DNA from: a virus
DNA length: 39,619 nt
IMG/VR virus record: IMGVR_UViG_3300017708_000561
Coordinates: 1 to 39,619 of that record
Strand: one strand, 5' to 3'
The position numbers were made by a program, and so were the translations under genes. The notes beneath the pieces are model-generated. The model did no database searches. It was not told the origin of the DNA and worked only from the letters and a program-made list of their open reading frames with translations. Positions 7,556 through 15,985 of the stretch are shown here, piece after piece. Every line of letters begins with the position of its first letter. The stretch's first letter is position 1.

Positions 7556-7560
7556 AATTT

Positions 7561-8124
7561 TTATTTTGTTAATTCGAGACTTTCTCTTACTTTATTTATG
7601 TCAAGGGTCTCTTTACCTTGATCAAAACCATCCCACACTTCAAGACTGTCGTCCCAATCTACACCTAGTTTATCCTCCCAATACTCTATCATGTCCTCTG
7701 TTTTATTGAACACTCTGTATTGAAGACTAATCTCATCTCTGTGTAAACCTTTTCTTCTAATCTTTATAATCTTTGGAAACATTTCTTGAAACGCATCAGT
7801 TGTTTCAGAATATCTACCTTGTTTGATCAGTTCAAAATCTGTCTCCCATTTCATATCAAGTTTATATACTAAGACAACATAACCACCTTCATAATCATAA
7901 TCCTCAATGATAGATGTAGTGCGTTCATATTCTCCATCAAGGAACTCTCTAAGTTTTGCTAAGTCAGTAGGTAGAAGCAAGATATAAATAACATTATCGT
8001 ATTTAAAATCTTGGTCTACATCATCTACATAAGCATTTACAAAACCATTTTCTTTCAATGCGTTCTTTGGTGCCATTAAAGTTGGAACCATAAATATACT
8101 AGTTACTGTTTTTTTAGTTTTCAT
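7561..8124 (-). CDS. Hypothetical protein, 187 aa
   Basis: Not recognised. Rich in acidic and aromatic residues (for example DYDYEGGYVVLVYKLD near residue 95). No signal peptide, membrane segment or known motif. It lies 5 nt upstream of the 132-aa gene and overlaps the exonuclease gene by 11 nt, so it is cotranscribed with replication genes. Confidence 0.75.
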   Translation of the reverse strand: MKTKKTVTSIFMVPTLMAPKNALKENGFVNAYVDDVDQDFKYDNVIYILLLPTDLAKLREFLDGEYERTTSIIEDYDYEGGYVVLVYKLDMKWETDFELIKQGRYSETTDAFQEMFPKIIKIRRKGLHRDEISLQYRVFNKTEDMIEYWEDKLGVDWDDSLEVWDGFDQGKETLDINKVRESLELTK

Positions 8125-8956
8125 TTACATTTTTTAATTCTTTATGTGTATATAATTTTAAAACACTGTAATTTAATCTAGCTTGTTCTTTAGCTATCTG
8201 ACTGTTACCACCGCTTGCTTTTAGATAAGCTTTAAATATAGCTTTAGTAAATTGATAATCTGTCATTCCTAGATGCATGTTATCTCTACACCACGCTTTT
8301 CCCACTCTGTATGCTCCAGGTACACCATCACCACTATCACCTATTACCACTTGAGAAGCTATAGCTAGTCTACTTTCTTCCTTAGAGATATGTTTAAACT
8401 CTCCCAAGGTATCTCCGTGACTTCTATAATTATAGAATGGTACATCAGGACAGTTATAGAGCACATCTTTATCTATGGCTGCTACAACACAATTACCCTT
8501 GCTCAATACATAACTATCATATACATAGTCATCAGCTTCTGCTCCTTGAGAAGGTATAGCATGTAGTTCATCTAACATGTAATCTGCAATGATTGGAATC
8601 AGTGGATTCTTCTCTTTTCGATTTGATTTGTAGTCAGGATAAAGTTTGTATCTAAAGTTACCACGACCTCCTATAAATGTAAAAGTCTCTTGTATATTGT
8701 AAAACTCTTCTATGTTATTATGAATTTCTTCTAACTTAGTTCTAGTTCTATACTTAGCTTCTTCTATTCTTTCTTCCTCTGTTGGAAACTCCATTAAAGA
8801 TTCTTCAGGAAAGTGTGTAGCAAAATACATAATACTATCAGCATCTATTAGCAGTAGTCTTTCTGTATTGTCATACTTAGTGGGACAGTTCTTAATTTCT
8901 CTTACAACTATGTCAAGCTCCTGTTGAACAGTTGTTGCTTTAACTCCCTTTATCAT
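8114..8956 (-). CDS. 5'-3' exonuclease / flap endonuclease (FEN, PIN fold)
   Basis: 280 aa, the size of T5/T7-type phage exonucleases. The metal-binding acids are visible in order: D38 and D40 in LLIDADS, the FRYKLYPDYKSNR segment (100-112) of the DNA-clamping arch, E139 and D141/D142 in AEADDYVYD, D161 and D163 in AAIDKDVLY, and the GDSGDGVPG loop (205-213) of the helix-3-turn-helix DNA site. Known role: removes RNA primers and flaps, or resects ends. It sits beside DUF3310 and HNH genes (4-nt overlaps), an arrangement common in replication modules. Confidence 0.92.
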   Translation of the reverse strand: MIKGVKATTVQQELDIVVREIKNCPTKYDNTERLLLIDADSIMYFATHFPEESLMEFPTEEERIEEAKYRTRTKLEEIHNNIEEFYNIQETFTFIGGRGNFRYKLYPDYKSNRKEKNPLIPIIADYMLDELHAIPSQGAEADDYVYDSYVLSKGNCVVAAIDKDVLYNCPDVPFYNYRSHGDTLGEFKHISKEESRLAIASQVVIGDSGDGVPGAYRVGKAWCRDNMHLGMTDYQFTKAIFKAYLKASGGNSQIAKEQARLNYSVLKLYTHKELKNVNEN

Positions 8957-9192
8957 AACTTCCCTGTTGATTTAACATGCTCAATTTCTCTCTGTAAATA
9001 ATCTAAAGCTTTGTGTAGATCCTTTAGTTCGTCTTCTTTATTACCTGCTCTAGTTATATATTTTACAATATTACCTCTGTTAAAAGAAAGAGCGTAATCC
9101 TTACACACGTCTATAATATCATAATCTTTTCCATTATTATAATATTCAGGTGTTTTAAAATATTCAATAGCATTATTCATAAAATGTTTCAT
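8953..9192 (-). CDS. DUF3310 protein
   Basis: 79 aa. The segment YDIIDVCKDYALSFNRGNIV at residues 24-43 followed by KYITRAGNKEDELKDL is the hallmark of DUF3310, a small helical family often labelled nucleotide kinase in phages without proof. It shares 4-nt overlaps with the exonuclease and the HNH gene. Function unknown; the family occurs mostly in phage replication operons. Confidence 0.88.
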   Translation of the reverse strand: MKHFMNNAIEYFKTPEYYNNGKDYDIIDVCKDYALSFNRGNIVKYITRAGNKEDELKDLHKALDYLQREIEHVKSTGKL

Positions 9193-9587
9193 TTCTTAAA
9201 TTGTTTTAATTGTTTTTCTAATTGTGTTTTTTGATCATGACATGTTTTACAAAGAACCTGTAAGTTATCTTGTTCACAAAATAAAGTGTCTACAAAGGTT
9301 GGAAGATCGTTTGAGCAATTTAAACTGCCTGCAGGTTCAATATGATCAACATTAACTTGATCACTTTTATACCACTTTTTACATTTATTGCATAGATATT
9401 CCCACTTCTGTCTTTTGTTCTTTCCTTTGTAAGCTCTTCTTGCTAACTTCTTACATTCAGCAATTGGTTTCCACCATCTACTTTTCTGTCTTAATGCACT
9501 TCTGATCATAGACCAGAACATTGATTCTGTCATTGTTCCAGCATTTCTAGTCCTAGCAACTCTAGGTTTTATTGGTTTTTTTGCCAT
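9189..9587 (-). CDS. HNH endonuclease
   Basis: 132 aa from the ATG at 9587 (MAKKPIKPR); a longer frame from 9623 would run through the inverted repeat and is less likely. The zinc knuckle is clear: C66/C69 in YLCNKCKKW and C113/C116 in LCKTCHDQ. The catalytic part is VDHIEPAG with D81/H82, and H117 closes the site. The N-terminal 60 residues are very basic (RWWKPIAECKKLARRAYKGK). Known fold: beta-beta-alpha-metal nuclease. It may act in packaging, recombination or host DNA attack; the embedded operon position argues against a recently inserted homing gene. Confidence 0.85.
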   Translation of the reverse strand: MAKKPIKPRVARTRNAGTMTESMFWSMIRSALRQKSRWWKPIAECKKLARRAYKGKNKRQKWEYLCNKCKKWYKSDQVNVDHIEPAGSLNCSNDLPTFVDTLFCEQDNLQVLCKTCHDQKTQLEKQLKQFKK

Positions 9588-9602
9588 AATTTTAAAATTA
9601 AA

Positions 9603-9637
9603 GGGATAACAAATATAATTCAAATAAATGTTATCCC
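9603..9637 (-). terminator. Inverted repeat; weak terminator or operator
   Basis: GGGATAACA (9603-9611) and TGTTATCCC (9629-9637) form a perfect 9-bp inverted repeat around a 17-nt A/T spacer. It follows the rIIB-like stop (9646) and precedes the HNH gene. On the minus strand only a weak T-rich run follows. A TATATTTG element (9617-9610) partly overlaps the left arm, but there is no TTTG 19-20 nt upstream. It could be a terminator/processing hairpin or an operator over a promoter. Confidence 0.55.
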
Positions 9638-9645
9638 CTAATTTA

Positions 9646-11172
9646 TTAGTCTACCATGCGTACTCTTGCAGTAATTTCAGCCTTCATTTCTTCAAGGCTT
9701 CCAACAATGTTACGTACATCTATAGAAGATATATTTGGCAAGCTAAACTCATACTTATTAGATTCCTTAGCAAAACCTTCTTTCACCTTATTTTGTAAGT
9801 CATCAAGTTCACGTACAGCATACACTTCATCTAACTGAAGAGTATCAAATTGATTATCATGAAGAATAGTTGTTGCTTCTTCTCTCGGTACAGTCATAAT
9901 TGGTAAATACTCATAGCATCTACCTTTGTGTGCACCAATACCAACCACTTTCATAGGGTTGATGAGAACAAGAACAGACTGATCACCACATCCTACATAG
10001 TGTATCTGGTCAGAAGTAAAATGTAAACCAGCTGCAGCACAATCTTGTGTTGACCAGTTACATTCTTCTTGTGGCATGTTTACCACTTTACCTACACGTA
10101 TGTCAAATGTTTTGGTCCAATCATCTGTGAAACGATTCTCATGTCTGTTAGGTAAGTCTAAATATAAATCTGTAAGCTTACCTATCAGTTCTCCATGATC
10201 TACTGACACTATGTGTGTTACTTCATAAGGCTCTACTTCACCTGTACCATCACATGCATCACATTCTATCCAATTTGCTTCATTCCATTCATCTTCATCA
10301 TGATAAAATAAATCACTATCATCATAGTAACCACCTTCTCCATCACATTGTGGACACACTGTAGTTGTATATGTTTCTTCACGGTGTAGCTTATCTTCAT
10401 GTACAAGCTTGTATTCACCATTTTCTAGGAACACACTATAGTCATCTGGACTCTTCTTCCACACAGCTTTCACTTTATTATATGTATTAGATATGAAATG
10501 TACAAGCTCTGGAGATCCATGTAGTGTAACAACATTACGTAGTGCTACAAAGAATCCCTGCTTAGTTATACGAAAGCTGTTCTCTTTTAAGAATCTATAC
10601 AGCTCATGTGCAACTTCAGCTCTTGGATTAAGTGCACACCACATAAAGAAGCGCTTCAAGGATTGATATCCATCATAATCACTTAATGGAATACCTAAAG
10701 CTTCAGCACGACTCACCTCATCAATTAGTTCTTCAACTAATAACTGTGGTAGAGATCTAGATATACCTTTAAAGTATACTGAATCTCCATCAATTACAAA
10801 CTCACCACACTCTTCTAGAACAGTAAAGCCTTTTTTAAGAGCCTTCAGTCTTCTTTCTGACTTTTCTCTCTCTGCAATCTCAGAAGCTACATTAGGATCA
10901 CTAACAATTGTATAGAGATCTCCAATGGTAACAGCTGACTCTGCAGCATGATAATCATCCTCAGTAGCATTTACCTTAGATATTATAGAATCATCATGTA
11001 GTACAATAGTAAGCACATCGTTTACTAACTTTATAGTCTTGTACGGATTTTCTTGAGGAGAACTGTCGTTGTCTACCTCTTCAACTAATTTATCAAGTTT
11101 CTTCTCGATAACTTTTTCAATTGAGTGGTCCACTTTATTTTTGAACCACTCTAAACTTAGAAATTTACTCAT
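9646..11172 (-). CDS. rIIB-like protein with DnaJ-type zinc finger insert
   Basis: 508 aa. The central part (about 130-215) has the rIIB-like run FKGISRSLPQLLVEELID then RFFMWCALNPRAEVAHELYRF and ITKQGFFVALRNV. The C-terminal part (about 380-425: QDCAAAGLHFTSDQIHYVG, VLVLINPMKVVGIG, GRCYEYLPI) matches the rIIB pattern of a C-rich turn, a hydrophobic VNP strand and a basic Y end. Between them lies a DnaJ-like pair of CxxCxGxG repeats (CPQCDGEG at 273-280 and CDACDGTG at 304-311), which probably holds zinc. It follows the rIIA-like gene by 12 nt, the T4 gene order. Known: T4 rIIA/rIIB overcome RexAB exclusion; the mechanism is still unclear. Confidence 0.78.
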   Translation of the reverse strand: MSKFLSLEWFKNKVDHSIEKVIEKKLDKLVEEVDNDSSPQENPYKTIKLVNDVLTIVLHDDSIISKVNATEDDYHAAESAVTIGDLYTIVSDPNVASEIAEREKSERRLKALKKGFTVLEECGEFVIDGDSVYFKGISRSLPQLLVEELIDEVSRAEALGIPLSDYDGYQSLKRFFMWCALNPRAEVAHELYRFLKENSFRITKQGFFVALRNVVTLHGSPELVHFISNTYNKVKAVWKKSPDDYSVFLENGEYKLVHEDKLHREETYTTTVCPQCDGEGGYYDDSDLFYHDEDEWNEANWIECDACDGTGEVEPYEVTHIVSVDHGELIGKLTDLYLDLPNRHENRFTDDWTKTFDIRVGKVVNMPQEECNWSTQDCAAAGLHFTSDQIHYVGCGDQSVLVLINPMKVVGIGAHKGRCYEYLPIMTVPREEATTILHDNQFDTLQLDEVYAVRELDDLQNKVKEGFAKESNKYEFSLPNISSIDVRNIVGSLEEMKAEITARVRMVD

Positions 11173-11184
11173 TTTTAATTGTTT

Positions 11185-13494
11185 TTAATTGTTAATTGTT
11201 TGTTCTTTTTTATTTTTAAGAAACTGATAATCATCGTTTATAAAAATACCATTACACGTAAACAGCTGAGCTAAACAGTCTAAAAGACCTTCTTGTCTAT
11301 ATCTGTCACAAGATTTTAAACTAGATGCAATAGTATTTACGTAAGGGTGCTCCTTTAAGAAAGCTTCTAATTCTTCTATCATATCATATATATAATCGTT
11401 AAATAGATTATTATCATGAGCGAGTTGAAGTAGTTTCTCTCCATGCTTATAAGATCGATATCTACCACCTACAATGTATTGTTTTTGATATTCAGATATC
11501 TTTATAAATTTATTTGCTAACTTAGACCTAACCTTACCAATTAGATAGCTTTTATCAAATAAATCAACATTATAGTCCTTGTTTATAAACTTCCAGCAAT
11601 ATAATGCAGTCATGAATTTAATAAACTTGTCATCACCTTTTATAAAGTCATCATAAGAAACTAGATTATCAATTTTAGGAGATTTCTCTAATGCTTCTAA
11701 CTCCCTCTTTGAAAACGTAATATACTTTATACCCATGCGCTCAGTTTCTTCATACAAATTATCAAGCAGCATGTAATCATCATGATTAGTGTATACATAA
11801 GTAACACTGCCCTCTTCTACAGATGCAATATTGATTCTATGTGACACAAACTTACAATTCCTGCCATCATTATATCTGAGAAGCTCTTCAGCTATTTTAC
11901 AATTGAAGTCTCCTTCAACCTTTTCACCTTTAGCAGCTCTAGTAGCTCGCATCTTAGTTACAGTGTTAGCTTTTCTATCATCTATCCAATCTTGAGGTAC
12001 CACAATAGCATCAGCATCTTTAAGAGGTTTTAGAAGTAATGACTGTACATACTGAAAGTCTTTAATTACACCTCTCCACTCAGACTTAGGATAATTAGTT
12101 AGCTTCAAAATATCATAATAGCTGTCAGTACCAGTCGTTAAAGATTTTAGAGGATAAGACTTTGACTTACGAATAAATGTAACTCTTCTAGAATTAGTAC
12201 TAGAAGATTTGTCACTAGCTATATCTTCACAAAGCTCTCTAAGATATGCCTTTTTATGACCTCTCATTGCATCTTGCATCTTGAATGTATATTTTTCCAT
12301 ATCATTCCAGTTTACATTTCTTCCCCAATGGCTTTCTTTTATCTGATACATTCTACCACCTTCATATCTGTAGCTAGACTTGTATTCTCCTAAAATATAA
12401 TGAAACTCATGTTTACCAAATGTAGAGATGTCCCAGCTATCTACTCCTTCAAGTTTTGGTTTAGCAAAAGGAATTGTTATGTAATTGTTTAGAGAATTAA
12501 GATTAAACTTTTTTCCAAATAAATCTATCTCTCTTGTATCACTATAATAATAGTTCAGAAAACTCATAACATCGTCACTATCTGTAACACTTTCATTGTA
12601 CTTTTCTACATAGTAATCAGAAAACTCAGCTAGCTTCTTAAGAACCTTTGACTTTGTCTCTTTTGTATAAATTAAAGACTCTCTATTAGGAGTTGGAAAT
12701 AAACCATCTGTTAAACTAAACCTTAAGCCTACAGGTATATATATAATATCTATACCAAGCTTATCAAAGTCAAGAGGATAATAAACATTATCAAGACAAA
12801 TGTGTAGCTTATCATCATCAGCTAGTTCAGAGAACTGAAATAATTTAGATCTATGAATAGTAAAGTTGTTATCAACATCATCTACATTAAAGTATACATC
12901 CTCAAAGTATGCAAGCTGTTGCTTTATCTTTCTCAGGAAGTCATATTTATCACCCCATTTTATAGGTACGATAACTTTCACACCATTACACTCTGTTGTA
13001 GGAGTTTCATTAATTAAATCGATAGTGTTTGTTTCCTCACCTTCATACATCATATACTTACGTTCTATACCATCTTTTCTACATGTAAAATAGAAACTAC
13101 TAGCATATGCTAGCGGAGCTTTGAAACCAAGACCCATCATACCAAGCTCTGTATCACTATCACGTTTAGTAGATTTACCATACTTACTGATAATGTTTTC
13201 TACATCTTGGTGATCTAGACCTGTACCAAAATCCTCAACAGAGAATTCCCAGTTATTAGAATTATTCTGTACCAGTGACACAACTATAGGCTTATTAACT
13301 CCAGCTCGTCTGTGGCTATCGAGTGCATTACTTGCACATTCTCTAATAGTTGAACCTATTGCATCTGAATAAAGGTTTTTACTTAACATCTGCATTAATA
13401 CTTGTGCAGAATCCATGTCTAATGACATGCCTATACTCTCATTTTTCTGTCCTGAGTATAGAACATGTGCCTGTTTTTGTTTTTCTAATCGCAT
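11185..13494 (-). CDS. rIIA-like protein with GHKL ATPase domain
   Basis: 769 aa, similar in size to T4 rIIA. The N-terminal domain is a GHKL (Hsp90/MutL-type) ATPase: N-box TIRECASNALDSH (E52, N56, D59), G1 box DFGTG (88-92) and G2 box GLGFKAP (121-127). The following 600 residues have no motif I can name and contain several lysine-rich stretches. Known of T4 rIIA: membrane-associated, acts with rIIB during lysis-inhibition and exclusion by prophage lambda. The pair is kept in order and spacing (12 nt), supporting joint function. An ATP-driven chaperone-like or anti-exclusion role is inference. Confidence 0.83.
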   Translation of the reverse strand: MRLEKQKQAHVLYSGQKNESIGMSLDMDSAQVLMQMLSKNLYSDAIGSTIRECASNALDSHRRAGVNKPIVVSLVQNNSNNWEFSVEDFGTGLDHQDVENIISKYGKSTKRDSDTELGMMGLGFKAPLAYASSFYFTCRKDGIERKYMMYEGEETNTIDLINETPTTECNGVKVIVPIKWGDKYDFLRKIKQQLAYFEDVYFNVDDVDNNFTIHRSKLFQFSELADDDKLHICLDNVYYPLDFDKLGIDIIYIPVGLRFSLTDGLFPTPNRESLIYTKETKSKVLKKLAEFSDYYVEKYNESVTDSDDVMSFLNYYYSDTREIDLFGKKFNLNSLNNYITIPFAKPKLEGVDSWDISTFGKHEFHYILGEYKSSYRYEGGRMYQIKESHWGRNVNWNDMEKYTFKMQDAMRGHKKAYLRELCEDIASDKSSSTNSRRVTFIRKSKSYPLKSLTTGTDSYYDILKLTNYPKSEWRGVIKDFQYVQSLLLKPLKDADAIVVPQDWIDDRKANTVTKMRATRAAKGEKVEGDFNCKIAEELLRYNDGRNCKFVSHRINIASVEEGSVTYVYTNHDDYMLLDNLYEETERMGIKYITFSKRELEALEKSPKIDNLVSYDDFIKGDDKFIKFMTALYCWKFINKDYNVDLFDKSYLIGKVRSKLANKFIKISEYQKQYIVGGRYRSYKHGEKLLQLAHDNNLFNDYIYDMIEELEAFLKEHPYVNTIASSLKSCDRYRQEGLLDCLAQLFTCNGIFINDDYQFLKNKKEQTINN

Positions 13495-13502
13495 CTTACT
13501 AT

Positions 13503-13805
13503 TTATTTATTAATTAATTCTTGTTCTCTTTTTACTAACCAGATTGATTTCCATACAAAATCGAATCTAACTTTTTGTTTATCATCTGAAAACTTACTTC
13601 CAAACTTACTATTAATCCTATTACATACAGCTGATGTAAATCTCATAACAGGCTTTTTAGTCCAGTTATCTATCACCTGTTTTTGTACTGGTGGTCTTAC
13701 AATTTGCATATAGTTAAGGTCTACACCTCGTACAATTACTTCATCTCCTACTTGAAGATCTTCTATTTTAATGGGTCTGTTTACATTATTGTCTATCATA
13801 ATCAT
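13503..13805 (-). CDS. Small beta-barrel-like protein, paralogue of the next gene upstream
   Basis: 100 aa. It starts MIMIDNN (ATG 13805) or MIDNN (ATG 13799). The N-terminal IEDLQVGDEVIVRG and C-terminal VRFDFVWKSIWLVKRE line up with AGTLKPGDEIITNQG and IKVDLNWKQIYITNRN of the upstream neighbour, so these are tandem duplicates. The LxxGDE(V/I)I opening suggests a small SH3-like barrel. Function not recognised. It ends 8 nt before the rIIA-like gene. Confidence 0.75.
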   Translation of the reverse strand: MIMIDNNVNRPIKIEDLQVGDEVIVRGVDLNYMQIVRPPVQKQVIDNWTKKPVMRFTSAVCNRINSKFGSKFSDDKQKVRFDFVWKSIWLVKREQELINK

Positions 13806-14130
13806 TTCTATTAGTTATATATATTTGTTTCCAGTTTAAATCCACCTTTATTGTTGGATCATTTTCATTAGGTATTCTAAACTCATAAGTTTTATAAGTG
13901 TTAGTCCAAGGTTGTTTATTCCATTGATTAATACCTGTAGTTGTCTTCATAGTTATAGCAGCTCTGCACTTTACAGCTATGTATCGTGTTTTACCGTTAT
14001 GCCATGTTTTCAATTTACTAACTCGTGGAATTTCTTCCACTATATAACATCTCATTTCTGAGCCTTGGTTAGTAATGATTTCGTCTCCTGGTTTTAATGT
14101 ACCAGCGTCTTCTGTTAATATTCCGTTCAT
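13786..14130 (-). CDS. Small beta-barrel-like protein, tandem paralogue
   Basis: 114 aa from ATG 14130 (MNGILTEDAGTLKPGDE), preceded by the typical leader AATTAAAAACAGAAAAATG; a longer frame from 14181 would lie inside the UDG-like gene. It shares the GDE(I/V)I opening and the closing hydrophobic-W-K-hydrophobic strand with the downstream gene. Its stop overlaps the start of that gene by 20 nt. The leader (14133-14148) is fully complementary over 16 nt to the candidate small RNA at 3355-3440. Confidence 0.75.
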   Translation of the reverse strand: MNGILTEDAGTLKPGDEIITNQGSEMRCYIVEEIPRVSKLKTWHNGKTRYIAVKCRAAITMKTTTGINQWNKQPWTNTYKTYEFRIPNENDPTIKVDLNWKQIYITNRNDYDRQ

Positions 14131-14150
14131 TTTTCTGTTTTTAATTGTTT

Positions 14151-14873
14151 TTAAAATGGATCTTCTGCATCTTTTAGCCAATTGATACTATATCCGTTAT
14201 TTTCATAAATTAATGTATCTACCTTTGTAAACACACCCTCACTGTCCCAGTCAACTCCTTTATAAGAAGCGCTAGCTGGGTGACTTACAACAAATGTGTG
14301 AGCAAATATTCCTGCATACCTTTTGTATCTTCCAGCATCTTTACCAAGAAATACATAAGGTACACCTAGTGGATTAAGAACTTCTTCAAATAAATACTTT
14401 GTAAAAGGTTCCCACACATCTATGTGACTACCAGCTTTGTTCTTCTCAGTGGTGAGTGCTACATTAAGCATTAGTATTCCCTGTTCTGCTAGATAAGATA
14501 CATCAGGAGATGGATCATAGCTTAGATTAAGACCTCTGTGAAACTCATTCTCAAGAGCATTGTAAAATTGCTTTAGAGAAGGTTGTACATAACCTGTCAC
14601 TGAACATCCCATAAGTAAACCATCTGCTACAGGTAGTCCGTTCTTAAATGTGTGATAAGGACACATGCCTACAATCACTGTTTTCACTTCATCCAGTGGT
14701 GTTTCTTTGAAACATCTATAGACCTGAGCTGACAGAGGAGCAATTTGTTTGCCCCTCTTACTCTCTTTCTTCAAGAATGCATATATATCATTGCACTCAT
14801 TGCTTTCTATAAATGGTTTCATCTTTCCATGCCACGATGGATGAAAGTGTTCTTTAAAATTATCCCATTTCAT
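14151..14873 (-). CDS. Uracil-DNA glycosylase-like protein with altered active site
   Basis: 240 aa, UDG family 1 layout. Motif 1, normally GQDPYH, reads GMCPYH (69-74): the catalytic aspartate is a cysteine (C71) and the glutamine a methionine. The rest of the fold is kept: a PSLKQFYNALENE helix (98-110), GILMLNVALTT with N137 for uracil recognition, and HPASASYKG (198-206) in place of HPSPLSxxRG, with the histidine retained. Known of the family: removes uracil from DNA with the motif-1 Asp activating water. With this change it may be inactive as a glycosylase and serve as a DNA-binding or processivity subunit, as poxvirus D4 does in addition to its activity. crAss-like phages often carry a UDG. 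Confidence 0.85.
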   Translation of the reverse strand: MKWDNFKEHFHPSWHGKMKPFIESNECNDIYAFLKKESKRGKQIAPLSAQVYRCFKETPLDEVKTVIVGMCPYHTFKNGLPVADGLLMGCSVTGYVQPSLKQFYNALENEFHRGLNLSYDPSPDVSYLAEQGILMLNVALTTEKNKAGSHIDVWEPFTKYLFEEVLNPLGVPYVFLGKDAGRYKRYAGIFAHTFVVSHPASASYKGVDWDSEGVFTKVDTLIYENNGYSINWLKDAEDPF

Positions 14874-15750
14874 TTTTTATTGATTTTATCCAATTAATTA
14901 AACTTACTTGTGGCGTCCAGCCCAAGTCTCTTTTTATCTTACTTATGTTACTAACGGATCGTTTAGCTTCTTCTCTAGCAGGTATAAACTCTATATTATT
15001 ACTAAAAGCTTTAGCAATATCTATAATCTTTAACTCCTGACCAGAACCAACGTTCCAAGTGCCTTTAGTTCCTATTGCAGCTATGATGGCATCAACTACA
15101 TCTTTAACATATACAAAGTCTCTAGTCTGCTGACCATCTCCTGTAACTGTTAGCTTTTTGTGACTCAAATATTGTTTTAGAAATATAGGTACAGCTGAAA
15201 GGTAACCACCTTGATTAAGCTGTCTTTCTCCAAAAACATTAAAGAATCTTAATACTGCTACAGAAACATCATCTGGTACTGTTTTACAGACTGCTTCCAT
15301 CATATACTTAGATGTTGCATATGGATTCAATGGGTCTAAATCACTATTTTCTGATAGAGGAAAACTTCTTGAATCACCATATACAGCAGCTGTAGAAGCT
15401 ACAACTATCTCTTTACAGCCACATTGTTTAATAGCCCATTCAAATAAAAGAGCTGAACCATCAACAATCTGGTCGTGGTACTTCTCTTTGTTACTTAAAC
15501 TTTCTTCTACAGATACAGGTGCTGCTAAATGAATAAGTGTATCAAACTGCATATCAGGTAAATGTCCCCACATAGTGCTACCTACCTCGTAGATTATCAC
15601 TAAAGGTTGAGGTTTTAATGGAAATAAATTCTTAAGCTTTCCAGTGCTAAAATTATCAAGTATGATAATTTCTTCTCCTAGCTTCTGCAATTGTTCAGAT
15701 AAATGACTTCCAATAAAACCTGCTCCTCCTGTTACTAATGTACGTCCCAT
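14860..15750 (-). CDS. NAD-dependent sugar nucleotide epimerase/dehydratase (extended SDR)
   Basis: 296 aa. The Rossmann motif TGGAGFIG is at 7-14, an acidic D32 ends the second strand (LDNFSTG), the active-site serine region ASTAAVYG is at 118-125, and the catalytic YATSK (Y144, K148) follows. RFFNVFGERQ and RDFVYVKD complete the family signature. This fits UDP-glucose 4-epimerase or a dTDP/GDP-sugar relative; the exact substrate cannot be read off. It sits alone between a UDG-like gene and small genes, away from the glycosyltransferases at the left edge, but could feed them. Its stop region overlaps the UDG-like start by 14 nt. Confidence 0.9.
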   Translation of the reverse strand: MGRTLVTGGAGFIGSHLSEQLQKLGEEIIILDNFSTGKLKNLFPLKPQPLVIIYEVGSTMWGHLPDMQFDTLIHLAAPVSVEESLSNKEKYHDQIVDGSALLFEWAIKQCGCKEIVVASTAAVYGDSRSFPLSENSDLDPLNPYATSKYMMEAVCKTVPDDVSVAVLRFFNVFGERQLNQGGYLSAVPIFLKQYLSHKKLTVTGDGQQTRDFVYVKDVVDAIIAAIGTKGTWNVGSGQELKIIDIAKAFSNNIEFIPAREEAKRSVSNISKIKRDLGWTPQVSLINWIKSIKNEMG

Positions 15751-15983
15751 CAGTTAATACATAATGCACTTGTTTCCTCATCTATCTCATTTGGGTCTAT
15801 ATTTACTACTCCTGTAACATATGCATTCTCCAATCCTTCTGTCTTCATAATTGATGGAGTGTAGAACACTTTCTGATAAGAGTTACCCTCTGCATCCTGA
15901 GAATAGATTACTTCTAATTCACCTATCTCAGGATTCTTCTTTAACAACTGTATAAAGTTGTTTACATATTCACTAACTATCAT
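15750..15983 (-). CDS. Hypothetical protein, 77 aa
   Basis: Not recognised. Sequence MIVSEYVNNFIQLLKK then an alternating strand region (ELEVIYSQDAEGNSYQKVFY) and an acidic tail. Its stop overlaps the epimerase start by one base (TGATG). A small helix-plus-sheet protein made with the replication operon. Confidence 0.72.
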   Translation of the reverse strand: MIVSEYVNNFIQLLKKNPEIGELEVIYSQDAEGNSYQKVFYTPSIMKTEGLENAYVTGVVNIDPNEIDEETSALCIN

Positions 15984-15985
15984 GA

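Noticed and set aside
9588-9623. N-terminal extension of the HNH gene
   Set aside because: It would translate the inverted repeat; the ATG at 9587 gives the usual MAKK start after an A/T leader.
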